Notes: a model not told the origin generated them from the sequence alone. Positions 12,530 to 25,163 are shown, numbered from the stretch's first letter. The stretch is DNA of 64,000 bases from Rhynchonema sp. JSB1_4 (GCA_030248065.1 JASAMV010002557.1:62001-126000), one strand, 5' to 3'. Numbers and translations: made by a program.

Positions 12530-14843
12530 GTCAGCTGGACGAAACTGTCACGAAATGCTGCATGCCTGAATGTTTGGAATGGCTGGTCTCTGAAATAAAA
12601 CCCAATTAACAGTTTGGAACGCTTTGCAACTGTTTCAACACAAGGGAAACCAAGCAAGAGTGCCGTTTTGAAAATTTGAATGAAGAGCATTGAGACAAGC
12701 AAGAAACCGCAACCCGCACATCGAACTGTGGTTTTAAGTTGTAGTGTTGAAAAAGTTGTAAGTTACCCTACAACTTCAAGTTTCACTCTGGTCATTTAAA
12801 AGTGTCCACAAAACATAATCGCAGTTTAGCTCGCCAGGTCAAAGCGGTGGAAAGTTTTGCGTTTCCTTAACATGTACATACATGGTATGCCCTTTTTTCT
12901 GCTCATAATTTATTTTGATTGAACCCCTACCAGCATATTTAAAAGTCAACTTACAGCCTACCATGCAAAGCCGAATTGGTAAAACACAGTCGCAAGATAA
13001 GACAAAAACGGAATTTAGTAAATTTCGTGGCACAAAAGATCTTACCTACCTGCATGCATGATGAAAATAATAATTATCCTATCCTGAAGTCCCACTGTCG
13101 AAAAAACCCATCAAAGTGCTTTGTTTTCTGACGGCACAAAATTTGACCGACTAACGTTTGGCCAAAGAGCTGCATAGCAACATGGGTGTTCCAAATCCTG
13201 CCGAAAAAAAACATAGCCTGCTAATTTATGAACGTTTTAGCAAGGTCTTACCGGTGTGGGTGGCTAGAAAGTTTGAAAGAGTACACCTTGACCTTGAGCT
13301 ATGAAAAACGGACTGCAAGATTGACATTCTGTCGTTAGGGCGGTAGGGATTCTGATCGTGTCAAAAACAAAAGAATTTAAAAAAACAATATCCCAGGCAT
13401 GGGGCAGGTAACCACAGTGAGAGGCGCTACGAGTTTTCTGTGCATATTATCATTTTGGTGTGGCACCGGAAACTGAATTTACTGTCAATTGCCCTCTTGC
13501 AAAAGACGATGGCACTAAAAACAAAAAAACATTAATTGAATTGCAGCCTGCTTGGCGCTTTTAATTTGACCAATTTAGTACAATCCGCAGGGATCGGGGC
13601 GCAAATCAAATTGATTTCGTGAAAAAATGCATTTGCTTGCGCTTTCAAATAGAGTTGCTAGAACAGAGCAAAGTGTTGGCTAATACAATGCAATGATGAA
13701 CATTCTGTCCTTAACCGCCCTGTCGCTGTCGGTGTACGGTGGTGACAACAGCTGTGTGATGCTTTTAGTCAAAAAGTGACGGGCGGACAAAATTGAATGA
13801 TGTCGCGTTTGTTTCAAAAAGGTCGGTGCATATTTGGGTCATTGAAAACCTTGTTTTGACCGATCTTCGGACTTCCAATACACGGTGTTGTGTATTCTGT
13901 AATTATTGTAAATCGCTTCGTCCTCAACAAAAATTAGTCAAAGTTGAAAAATAAGTGAAACCACACTATACACTAAGGATCACATTAAGTAAAATGACGT
14001 TGTACCCTGACCCGACCAGTTTCGCACGAGTACCCCAACATTTTCAAGTGCACGTTCACTTCTGTCAGTGGACCCCAAACAATTTCATCTCACTTTCGGT
14101 CACATTTTCAAGTTTTCGCTGTGACATTAAACCGGTTACCGGTCTGCGGTTTGACAGGCTCATTGAGCGTCATTTGAAACCTGCCTGTGCTCTTCGTTTG
14201 TTTCAGGGGACGGTGCCAGCTGGCTGATGTTTGGCAAAGCCGATTGTGTTCCAAACGTGGTTCCTTCTGCGATCATTCTTTTGTTTTGTCTAGCAACGTG
14301 TAAAAATGCAGAACATTACCGTGTGCCCTTGGGAAACGGGGAAATTGTGCGATGGGCTCATTGATGTTTTTGGAGCTAATCCCTTGCTGTCCATCTTAAC
14401 TGATGAGGCACAGGCAGCCGCCGTATTAGACTTCGGATCGAAATTATGTAGAGTGCCCACCACGTCCATGTCCCTGCACTGCACGCACTCTCAAAACACC
14501 GCATATAAATGTGCACCGATATATCGGTTTCATCCTGTTTTCACAGTCGAAGGATGCACCAGCGCGTCTTCAGTTTGTCTTCGTGTGCCCAGTTGCGTGG
14601 GTATTTTCACCAGCGCCCTGAATCTGATGTGATGTGTCCGATCAAGGTTCCTAGTAACCAAAGGGCGTCCGCATAACTTGATCAGAATGTGTTATATTGG
14701 GTTCAGGTGTATTCGTTGTGTGCTTCGCTTACGTTTTCAAGGCAAAATCAGCTGAGCAACTTGCTGTGCATCACATGATCATATGCTTTTGTTACCATGG
14801 CAAAGGAAAAGTTTCGGCTTGTGCGGAACCTACATACAGTATA
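12530..14843. other. Intergenic, no gene seen
   Basis: No protein homology, RNA gene or clear splice-bounded exon was recognised. Short open frames at 13955-14227 and 14306-14632 have no recognisable domain and no partner exons. Confidence 0.45.
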
Positions 14844-15398
14844 CAGTACCAGCTGTAATTCTAGGCGATCCTGAGCCTGCATTAAGAAAAGAAACCAGCG
14901 GAGCCTGCACCCGCCTCCGCCCAGCTTGCAGGCTCAGCAAGTACGCCGCTGGTTATGGTGCTTTTGTGTACAAACAATATTTGTGTATTTTGTCTTCTCG
15001 TTTCGATTGCATTGTCAAAAAAGTTAACAATGCCGAATCGAAACAAACCAACGATTTCTGTCCGAAAAGTGAAACAACATGTTCCCGTCAACTGCAGATA
15101 GCGAACACACCGCTGGTTTCGGTGCTTTCATGGGTCTGCGATCGTGGTTATATTCCAAATCATCCGCGTTTTAGCGTTCTTTTTCGGGATTACCAGTCAT
15201 TTGTGGGATCAATCTCATGGTAGGCACCTTGGCACAATATTGTTTGTACACAAAAGCACCAAAACTAGCGGCGTACTTGCTGAGCCTGCAGGCTCGGCGG
15301 AGGCGTGTGCAGGCTGAACGGCGGCGTCTGCAGGCTCCGCTTGGTTTCTTTTCTTAACTGTGCAGGCTCAGGATCGCCTAGAATTGCAGTTGGTACTG
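14844..15398. mobile_element. Long-armed inverted-repeat element, 555 bp, TA target duplication
   Basis: Arms of about 160 bp face each other. The left arm runs CAGTACCAGCTGTAATTCTA... through repeated GAGCCTGCA units to ACAAACAATATT near 14982. The right arm, from about 15235 to 15398, is its near-complement. TA flanks both ends (14842-14843 and 15399-15400). The ends match the 143-bp element at 9639. The body between the arms has no transposase. It is a non-autonomous foldback/MITE of Tc1/mariner type. Confidence 0.8.
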
Positions 15399-16119
15399 TA
15401 TGTCCGCCGACGATCACAGGAGCGTGTACAATATGATTGGGTACAGCGGTGCCTGCAATACTTAACAATGTTCGTTGTGGTTCATTGCTGTGGGTGCTTA
15501 TGAAAACGGTAAACAGCCATATCTCGATGACAACGGACGCAGACATCGAAGCACCTTGACAACCATGGACCTCACATGTGCCCAGGATCAAAGCACACTC
15601 GGTTCGGTTGGGTTCTTGGTGTTCGTGACCTAACCGAATTTAGACGGGAACCTGAACTCTTTGGTGCTAAACAACTGAAATATGCTTAGACGTTGGTGGT
15701 GTCAAGTTTGACCACGGATTACGAACACGATCTTGGCGCCTGCGACAAGATTATGAAAACCGATTAGTTGAATTGCAAATGAACGACCGGTCACTGTGGC
15801 TTTTTCCGTGACATGCAACAGTAATTCTAATAATGCCAATCTAATGAGCCACCTAGAAGCTGGCAACTCACACGGAGAATTGGTTGATTTGGTTGAATCT
15901 CGTCCCTTGTCTTGAATCGAATGATAAAAAACCTGCCGCTTAACCCTGCTGCCATACACAATATTAAAAGCAGGAAGAACAAAACATCAATCTGGGTGGG
16001 TCCAGACAAAACGTAGCTGAGTCACACAGTAAGCTCGTCGTTACAGCAAGCCAACGTTGCTGAAAAGTTGTTCCAATCCCATAAACATCAAAGTTCTTGT
16101 TGAACTGCGGAAGTTCAAA
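15399..16119. other. Intergenic; possible short reverse exon
   Basis: Mostly without features. A reverse open segment at about 15890-15990 encodes a hydrophobic stretch (VLFFLLLILCMAAGLSG) and ends at a GTGAGT donor. It could be a first exon of a reverse gene, but no matching downstream exon was established. Confidence 0.25.
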
Positions 16120-19100
16120 ATGCTGTTCCTTGCCCTCACGCTATTGGCTGTGTCAACGCGAAGTGCGTACTCCTTGCAATGCTTCGCTTGCAACGAATGT
16201 GGACACACCGGTAAGTTGATTCTATCTTTTTTACTTAATTTTTTGTTTGTTTTCTGCGTTTGCTTTATGAAAAAACACTCCCATTTTCAAATCCAACCGC
16301 ATCAGGTCAACTTCTGGTTTGTGAGAACCCAGAGAACATCAGGCTCACATTGGAGGCACATCCGAACATGACGCCGGACGATATGGTGCCTGTAGCTTGT
16401 ATGTCGGTGGGTATACTGTATCTTACGGTATTGGTGGCTTTCTGTAGTCGTTCCAGTTGTATGTTGATTTGCGGCGCCATATCACACGGAATCGTACCGC
16501 ACAATGTGTTTTCGGTTGCCCATTGCTAGCTGTTTTCACAGGTGCACTGGGTCATCATCAGTTCGGCAAAAGCTGTCCACGTGACTCAAAAACACCTTCC
16601 ACTTGGTTGTATTCTAGCGTGAAACAAAATGCACAGATCCTGAAACGCCAACAACTGTCTGGTGGGCATACTGTGTGGGCTACGGTATTGTGTAACACTG
16701 TATTCGATTTTATCACGCAGGCCTACGTTAAACCGGACAATTCCCTACACCGCGGTTGCGTGTACGAGGGCACGAAGTACCTGTGTGCCAATGGGATTAA
16801 CAACGCGTGCAGCGGCAACGACCAGGTGTTACATTGTTGTTGTCAGGGTGAAGGATGCAACACCGACACTAACGCGGACAAAGAGGCTAAAGTTGGTAGA
16901 TTTTCGTCGTTTGATAATTGGCTGCATTATACTACTGGTGTGCGTTAAGGTTGCTTTTTGTGACGCATGTTATCCGTTCGTATCTTCGGTGGTACGCCGC
17001 TCATGTTTTGCGTGGCGCAGCTTATCCAGTCTACAGATTTTGTGGCGCACATTAGCCAGTCAAAATTTCTCATTTCTCGTTAAAACCGGTGTCCGCATTG
17101 ATTGTAGCGCGTCAAAATTACTTGCAATTTATGTTCCGCGATATTTCCGGCCTGTCGTTTGAGTGGCGCACGTCATCCCACATGATGTTTTTGGTAAGAA
17201 TCAAAAACCTTTAGAATAGCTCAATTTGCGATTCTGAGACCAGTTCTGGAACCGTTGGATCTAGCAATATTCATTTACTAATTAAAAATTAACGAATGCC
17301 GGCTGATGTCTCATTCGCACGCCTCACAATTTATTCATGACGTGTGTGCGTATACAATCGTCGAAATTTCACCTTCTCGCAACTGACAGACAAATTGTGC
17401 GGTGTGCCAATATAACATCAGCCAGTATTAGTTAGTTTTATAATATTTTACATAAATTTGGCTAAATCCAACAGTTCCAGAACTGGTCTCAGAACGGCAA
17501 AACAAATTATTTTCAAAAGGTTTTTTGATTTTTTTGCCAAAAACATCCTGTGGGATGACGTGCGCCACCCAGACGACCGGTCGACGATGTCGCGGAACAT
17601 AAATTGCAAGTAACTTTGATGCGGACACTGGCTTGCCTCTGTGGATGATGTGCGCCATTGCATACCAGTAGTCATGTATGGTTGGAATTAGTTAAATCGT
17701 GACTGCAGCGTTATTTTCACAATCAACGAAACGTTTTTTGGTATTATTTAAAGTATTTATGACATCGATTGGATAGCAACACCGAAAAATGTTTCGCACA
17801 AATCTGCAGGGGTGAAGCAACCATATCAACTTTGGGACTTAAGGCCTTTGTGCAAAAGTAACAGCACTTCATTTATTTTCAGAAAAACTTCGTCGCTCCG
17901 GTCACCGACTACTGTTACACGTGTGTGGACTGTAGAGATCACGGCACATTGACTAAATGTAGCACGGCAGCCACCGGGAACCACATCTGTTTGGAAGCTA
18001 AGGTTGGCGGCTGTTTAAGATCACGATTTTCTGAGGAGCGTGACATCAAGGCCCGGTATCAAAATTGGCTGTCCAGATCGAACGTGAATTGTTCGCGTGA
18101 CTTTCCGTCAATGATTTACTGGTGACACTGATTTCGATCAATGGATAGTGGGCACTGGCTGGGACCAGTGTAAATTCTGTTCCCTGACCGCAAATAAACA
18201 AGTTAGCCCATCGGAATTGCAGTCGCGGGGGACATCTCAAACACAAAGTCACGCGACTGAAGCAAAGCCTGGATATAGCGCTCTAAATGTTTCAATTTCA
18301 CAGATTCAACTAGAGAACGACGAACGTCCGACTTTCAACCGTGGCTGCGGCAAAGTCAACAATTGTTTGGCTGGAATGAATCAATGTGGCAAATTTGGTG
18401 ACACCGAATCGTGTTGTTGTATTGGCAACGCGTGCAACGGACCACACAGGCCACCAGGGTGAGTTGATTTTTAGGGTACAAATACCATGCCATTGCGATT
18501 GCTTTATGTTCTGCTGTGACCATGGAAAGATTCAAAACAATAAGCGGGATATGTAGCAGTTAAGACGAAACTGTGAATTTACCGTCATGTGTTGTATTGT
18601 GCCTATAAACGGTGCATCAAAATTGCTAATGGGACCACACTAGATCACGTGACATTTCGAATTTGGTATACTTTCGAGACTCACTGAAAATTGGACCCTT
18701 CCGTAAATCTCGACATAATGCATTCCCGAATGCCGCGTGACAATCGCATATCCGAATGGCTCACCAGGTTTCACATACATACCTGCTGTCTCCATACTTT
18801 CAAATTTCCATATCAATAAAAGATGAATCTTTGAAGAATCGATTACTTCGAACCCAATTGTTCCAGTGTTGGCCTGGCCACAATCGCCCCACCGACGGCC
18901 ACCGGTCTCGAGTGCTACTATTGCGACGAATGTTTGGACAGGGGCACTTTGATTGACTGTGCTTCGAACACTATCGGTGCACAGGGGGACACTTGTATGA
19001 CGGTGAGTGCGAGTGTGGGTACCTAGTCCCCTCGTAGTCAGCATTCAGTTATTGGCTGGTTCTTCGCTCCTACGTGTCTTTTTTGGTTAAAGTCACATGG

Positions 19101-21337
19101 CTTCGATTAATTTGGTGATTTGAAATCTGCTGATCATTCTGATTTTCGATGTTTCTTGCGAAAACTCAGCCAGCACACGGGGTGGAGTGTGCACGCAGTG
19201 ATGTTGCAGCCCGGCAATAGGGTCTGCTGACGGGGCACATTTTTAATTTTATAGGCAAATAAGTTTGCCAGAGGCGTCCACACTGACGAGCCCTGGCTCG
19301 TCGGTCTGTCTGCTAAAGGAGGGCGAAACAGACCAAGATTACTGCACTCGGTACATAGACATTATCCGAAAGATCCGGATGGCTAGTCTGTTGATGTCGG
19401 GATGAGCAGTGCTCGCATTTCAGCTGTTCGATGGCATACACGTGTACCGTCGCTGTGCCACGAAAGAGGAGTGCAAAGGTGAGCGTATGACTTGTATAGC
19501 ATAACGATAAAACTGATTGCATCGGCAAGATTTCGAACGTTTCGATTTGAAGTAAAGTTGTGCAACGCGTTTCCACAGTATCAGCAATTTTACTTGCAAC
19601 GTTTCACGAGCTTCAGGCTTGCTTCCTCAGGCACGTACAGTAACACTGAACACCAAACAGGAAAACACAGCATCAGGTGGCGCAACGGTTTAGTGGTTTC
19701 GCCCATGTGTTCAATCGACCAGACCAACCTTTGCAACCGTTACAACTTCGCGCAATTCGTTCAAACATTTATAAACGTTTCTTAAATCGGCTTCAAAACA
19801 CCAAGATCAGTAAGATCAGCATGTATACAGTGGTATACTGCTGTTCGGTTGTTCGTTGCGACCAAGTTTTCACAGACGGGCAGTGCACCAGACCGTCGTC
19901 AGTGCGAATCCGCCAGATAGGCAAACGACCCAAACCACCGTTTGGCCCCTCCAGACTTCGAGAACACATGCCGTACAGACAATCAGAACCAGGGCATCTG
20001 CTGTTGCTCTGATCCCGGTTGCAACACCCAATGGCCGGTTCTGACCAGCGGCAAACCGAGTGCGTGCTACTTTTGTGTGAATTGCGCGTTGGATCAAATC
20101 GGCACGCTGAACAGTCTCAGACTACGACCGGACGCACAGGACGCGTGCATTGTGGGTTTGACTTTGAGACACTGCCGACTTATTGGGGATATAAAGAACC
20201 ATTACAAAGACCGACAATAAACTGCTGATCGGTTGCTTGATACCGTAACTTCCCAAACGCAGAATCTCTTACTCATTTAGTTTTGATGACGAGCGTTGTG
20301 GTAAAATGAGCAGTCGAGATTAGCATCGTCAAGATACCCAGCTGTATCACCACCCAAAGTTGTTGTCGTACCGTATAGTATCACGTTTGTTTGTGCACAC
20401 AGATTTTGGTTGTCGGTGGCCAGACGATTACAAGACGATCGGCAAAGGCATCGGAATGCAATGGCAAGTTGGATGGATGGTCGATCACCGACAGTGCGCA
20501 GGTGATGCTTCACTCGATAGGACATTTATCAAATTTAGTGACCTGGATGGTTGACATTAAACTCTTCTAAACTCAAGATATTTCGCGATTTGCTTACTTG
20601 CTCTCTTTATGTTTATGTATGATGTATGTCATAGCTCTCACCAGCCTTGAAAATTTTGGGAGCAAATCTCGAAATGTTTCTGATCAAAACAAGTCGGGTG
20701 CGACCAAAGAGAGATCCGGTCGTTTCCGATCACCAAAATTGAGACACACCAGCACCAGATCAGCACATATTACAAAAAATATCCACTCTTTCTTTCAGGT
20801 GTATTGCTGCACAACGACGGGTTGCAACGGTGAAAACTTGGTCCAAGCCGGCCCCGCAACCGCACCCACCATCACTGGCACATTGAACCAAGGAGGTGGT
20901 GGCCAGGGCACAACACCGGATCTGAGCGGGGCGTCCGTTGTCGTTGCGGGTTCGACAACCGGTACTGATAATGATGGTGACGGAACCGGAACTGGTTCAG
21001 GATCCAGTGACACCTCATCGTCCGCTGCCACCGACAGCAACTCTGGTATGACCAAACTTGACTATCTCGACTGTGTGCTCACAATTATGTCCACAATTTT
21101 CGCTTTATGTTTGCTCAGCTGTTTGATGAGGGACATCGTGCGTTACATTGTTGTTCAGACTCGGAGGGATCAGAGGCAGGCACCACGCCCAAAGTGCAGA
21201 CAGCCGGTGGCGGCGGTTCAAATTCAAAGAGTCAGAATGAAGAAGAAAAGAAAAATCTTGCGCTGAATCATTGGCAGTTTGTGAATGGTTTGCTCCTAAA
21301 TATGATTCTGTTTTTTCTTATTGTGGTCGTGATATGA
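16120..21337 (+). CDS. Multi-domain Ly6/uPAR (three-finger) protein, GPI-anchored
   Basis: Secretory protein with a signal peptide (MLFLALTLLAVSTRSAYS) and four Ly6/uPAR-type domains, each opening with C-x2-C-x2-C (CFACNEC, CYTCVDC, CYYCDEC, CYFCVNC) and closing with the CC....CN signature (CCCQGEGCN, CCCIGNACN, CCCSDPGCN, CCTTTGCN). Supported exons are 16120-16210, 16306-16406, possibly 16457-16541, 16721-16891, 17883-18002, 18304-18458, 18867-19002, 19424-19478, about 19942-20157, about 20402-20500, 20806-21045 and 21159-21337. Each domain is split between a first-half and a second-half exon. After the last domain comes a Gly/Thr/Ser-rich linker, an acidic-basic stretch, and a hydrophobic terminus (NGLLLNMILFFLIVVVI) typical of a GPI-attachment signal. 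The 19.2-20.0 kb exons are uncertain. Ly6 proteins are cell-surface modulators; the partner here is unknown. Confidence 0.8.
16932..17671. repeat. Long inverted repeat (foldback element) in a Ly6 intron
   Basis: Segments at about 17084-17275 and 17462-17655 are inverted near-copies, both carrying TTACTTGCAATTTATGTTCC, GTGGCGCACGTCATCCCACA and GAGACCAGTTCTGGAAC. Outer ends CTACTGGTGTGC (16932) and GCATACCAGTAG (17660-17671) are also inverted. The motif GTGGCGCA recurs inside both arms. The element occupies most of the 990-nt intron between the first and second Ly6 domains. No coding capacity was seen. Confidence 0.7.
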
Positions 21338-21520
21338 TAACACACAATAAGAATGATATGTAACACTGTTATGTAACTGATTTTGTAAATCTTCGCAGTT
21401 CTGACAAGCAATGCAGCACTAAGCTATTCATAGTTTTTGATTATTGTTATGACCCCTTGTGTCCGAGACAAATTTTGAAGCGATATATTTGTGATCTATT
21501 CCACTCAGCTTATATCTATA

Positions 21521-21526
21521 TTTATT
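21521..21526 (-). terminator. Polyadenylation signal of PYROXD2
   Basis: AATAAA on the reverse strand, about 110 nt past the PYROXD2 stop codon. Confidence 0.5.
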
Positions 21527-21622
21527 GTGTATGTTTTCATAAGTTAGTACAAAATGCGACAACGTTGCTCTGTACACAATCTGTGATGTTCAAATATAAT
21601 GACGTTGTACGGAATCTGTAAC

Positions 21623-21628
21623 AATAAA
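21623..21628 (+). terminator. Polyadenylation signal of the Ly6 gene
   Basis: AATAAA on the forward strand, about 285 nt after the Ly6 stop and only 7 nt outside the PYROXD2 stop codon. The mature Ly6 transcript should therefore end inside, and antisense to, the last PYROXD2 exon. Confidence 0.6.
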
Positions 21629-21634
21629 TTCTTT

Positions 21635-24600
21635 CATTTTCGATCATGCAGCACAGCCTTGGCGGCCAGTCGTCCAGGCGATCCTGTCACACCACCGCCT
21701 GAAACGAACAGCGAAATTATTTTGAAATATTTTTAAACCCATTTTTTAAAAACATTAAAATGTACCCGGATGAGCGCCACTTCCGCACAAATACAGTCCC
21801 GCAATCGGTGTACGGTAATTAGCCCAATTTGTCATCGGTCGAGACCAGAACAGTTGATCGAGTGACATTGAACCGTGGAATATGTTCTAAAATAAATTTT
21901 TTGTATCAGAATACATTGGCATAAATAAAAATAAATGAAGGTTAAAAACATACATTAGTAAACGCAACTAAATTACTAATAAAATGGGCACAGACCCCTC
22001 CAGTCAAGCCGAAAATCCGCTCGAGTTCAGGCGGAGGCAGGCACTCATATCCGACGATGCTCTTCTCAAAGCCCGGCGCGTATTGGTCGATTTGGGAGAA
22101 CACTGAAAATAGCTGTAAATGAGATTGACATCATTATCTAAAACAGGCGTCTGTACTGATGGAACTTTATGCATGTTGAACAGTTCTGAGGTCACGCGCA
22201 CATTGGGTCTTGGGTGCAGTCGCACTGACTGTTATGTACCTGCTGCGCCTCCAGTCGCCCAGGGTCGAATTAGGCATCCAGCATTACGCTGCACAGCTAA
22301 TTAACCAACACGAACCATGTCTGGCATATTTCTCAATCGTATCCTTATCCCAACTGGCATCCTTCAGTTTGTACGGCGTGTATTGTGTGAACAGTGTGAT
22401 CACGTGACTGCCCTCAATTGTCACAAGCGAAGGGTCGACACTCGTCGGAATGGTCATCTCGATGAACGGGCTGCGATGGGCAAATTGGGGGTATATTTAT
22501 GCGGCTTAGCCTGTTTAGTGGCACCCTCTGGTGATACTACATGGTTGCTGTTTAGAAACCAATTGCAACGTTCAGTACCAATCTTTTCACAGTCTTCCAT
22601 CTTCATTCTGAATCACTCTATTTCGGCATAGCGCGTGTCACAATGTGGACTATTTCAACCGCAAAACAGTCAATATCCTTTGCAAGGGCGAATCCAGGGG
22701 CCATTGGTCCACTTGGCCCCTGAAGAGGGGGCCACCGCTTCGGAAGGAAGAAGGAAAAGGGCCCCTAAATCGCAGGATTTTCACTCTGATACACTTCAAA
22801 AAGCAAAAAATCGCGCGTCACACACACCCATTTTCAATGAAATTTGGCTTACGCGTACGTAAAAGTGTCAAAATTTCGCGCGCTTCGCGCGTCAACATTT
22901 TGTAGGGTATTTGTTGCAAAAAGCGCAAAATTCTAAACAAGCACTGGATAAAAATGACTTTTCAAAAACGGAACAAGCACCAGATAAAAAAGACTTTTTG
23001 GATTTGGCCCCTCCCTTGGCCAAAAGCTGGATCCGCCACTGATCCCTTGTGGTGACCAAAAACGTTGGGTTGCGGTCCTGCCACTGTAATTATGGCAAAA
23101 ATGTTCAAACACGAAACAACTAACCGATTTGAATAATTGCCACCGACCATATCGACGTATGCCTGGTGTGTCACATCCATTGATTCACAATTCAAATGTA
23201 TCGTTGTTTGATGGTGCGGCAACGGCTTGTTGTCGGACGGGTTCGGAATGGCAGTAAAGTTGGGCAGTGAACTGACGGCAACTGTAATGATATAGTTCAT
23301 TAACACAAAGTGACGCCCAACGAGTGGTTGATGGGAACAAACGAACCATTCAATTTGGTCACCGGACTCGTGTAATCCACGGCGCGAACGGCTTGCCGAA
23401 ATGTACGTGGCAGTTCGCTCTGCATGGGTGAATTGTAACTGGGTCAGTTTTACAGACTTCAATTCTGATGTTCCAGAATGTGTTCGTACCTCGTGCACCA
23501 ATTTTTCAAAGGTCACGTGGGGCGTCGCATTCGAGAGCACGACATCGGCCTCGATCTGCTGTTTTGTGTCCAGCTGCACGCCGCGAACACTCTTATCGGG
23601 ATCAGTCAAGATTTGCTTGACTGGCTGAAGCAGGCCCTCCCTTGATTTAGGTTCCATTAAATTTGCCTGAAAATCAAAGTAACGGTCATTGACAAACCGC
23701 ATTCACGAATATCTCGACGCCTTCGCTTTTGGCTGATTTAGCGATCGCCTCCGACACGGCACCCATTCCGCCGATGGCAAACGCCCACACGCCCTGATGC
23801 CCATCCACGCCACCCATCACGTGATGCAAAAGCACATAGCTGAAATCGTGCGTGAACCATATTTAGAAGTTTGCTATTCAGACTGCACATCCATACCCGC
23901 CGCCGGCTGTGTGTGGCGATGCAGCGAAACCGGTGACAGCATCAGTAGCCAACGTTGACTTGACAATGTCAGAGTCGAACCATTGATTCAAGACCTGAAG
24001 AAGTACTTTTCGGGTGAACGTTTGGTGATGATGACCATCAGTCGAAATTGAATCAAAATTGGAATGCCTTTGAAGTTGAAAATTGAACTGGAAGTTGAAA
24101 CCTTTGATATCGGTGACGTCATAATTTCATAGAGATCCATGGCACCGCGGACGCCAAGTGGTCTGACTGCAAGCAAACCATCATTTAAATCAGACCATAT
24201 TGCGGATTGCCGCTATCGCTATCAGTAAAAATGACCCACGTATTTTATACAGCGTGTATATCTGTCGCCACTGATCCAAACGCGAAGTCTTGGTCAGGTC
24301 TGTTGGCTCAATGTCCATTAATTGTTCGATGTGGCTGCAGATTTCGCCCATCCAGTGCTCATAACGTGGATAGTTCTGCAATGTTATCATTCATTAAAAA
24401 ACTTTTTCGAATGCAAAACCACATTCATAAGAAATGTGACGGATACCTCAGCATCGCGTTTCGAAAATCGCGATATCTGCTCCTGATTGAAGTGCATGCC
24501 TGAGCCGAGCGTTAAACTGCGTTTCGTGCCCAGAATCGGTGAGAAGAACACCGGGTCCTTGCGATGCCAGCGAAGACCGTGTTTCTGAAACGACCCTGTT

Positions 24601-25163
24601 TATAGTGATCTTCGTGAAATTTTTTCTCTGGTTGTCAAAATTTTATTATGTCATTTGGTCCCCTGCCTTTGATCTCGTGCCATTCAACATTGTGAACATT
24701 CATTAGAGTGACCGAAAGTGACGGGTCAGAAGAGAGTGGAGTGGACCATAAAGGTTCCATAGGACACGAAAACGGGCACCAACCACGAGTTTCAAATCGT
24801 TCATGACTTGTGGCCTGAACAGCGACAACAGGTATGAAGCGCGGGAAAATTTGAATCCGGGCACGATCTCCTCGGTGACCGCTGCACCGCCGATCACGTG
24901 ACGTCGCTCGAGCACCGCCACTGTTTTGCCTGATTTGGCAAGGTACGCCGCTGCTACCAGCCCATTGTGACCTGAGTTTCAATTACGTGAAGGCTTATAA
25001 AATATTTTGGCATTGAGCAAAAGAGTTGTATACCTCCTCCAACGATTACGGCATCATATCGACCCTTCGGTTTCTCGTGTTGCGCATCAATCACCAACGA
25101 ACTGCAGAACCGACGCCAGCCATGTGATGTTTCACAACTAAAGACGTGTTTGGTTGGTAACAT
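21635..25163 (-). CDS. PYROXD2: Pyridine nucleotide-disulfide oxidoreductase domain protein 2
   Basis: FAD-dependent oxidoreductase of the PYROXD2 / phytoene-desaturase-like family, in animals a mitochondrial protein. Fourteen exons: 25163-25034, 24971-24784, 24584-24447, 24375-24196, 24166-24102, 23994-23897, 23839-23698, 23624-23499, 23419-23347, 23281-23125, 22470-22316, 22102-21996, 21887-21766 and 21698-21635. They total 581 residues, the length I recall for the vertebrate protein. The N-terminus ([19 protein letters not shown]) is basic and fits mitochondrial import. The Rossmann nucleotide-binding motif is [19 protein letters not shown], followed by [15 protein letters not shown] and [10 protein letters not shown]. 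Later landmarks are [23 protein letters not shown] and, near the C-terminus, [15 protein letters not shown]. The tenth intron carries a hAT-type insertion. No broken motif was seen. Confidence 0.93.
22683..23041. mobile_element. Non-autonomous hAT-type element in a PYROXD2 intron
   Basis: The right end inverted reads CAGTGGCGGATCCAG; the left end reads CAAGGGCGAATCCAGG. Flanking octamers are ATCCTTTG (22675-22682) and ATCCCTTG (23042-23049), an 8-bp target duplication with one mismatch. The core is AT-rich with the palindrome CGCGCGCTTCGCGCG at 22877-22891. Length 359 bp, no transposase. Confidence 0.75.

Noticed and set aside
19676..19740. A forward tRNA-like A box (GTGGCGCAACGG) with a loose B box in a Ly6 intron
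   Set aside because: No pairing acceptor stem and no terminator could be found.
19831..19890. A separate exon with VYCCSVVRC, suggesting a fifth Ly6 domain end
   Set aside because: The third domain is already completed by CCCSDPGCN downstream, and the frame does not join cleanly on either side.
23125..23702. A long reverse open frame running through several PYROXD2 exons and introns
   Set aside because: Homology shows the correct reading changes frame at the introns 23498-23420 and 23346-23282; the long frame is a coincidence.
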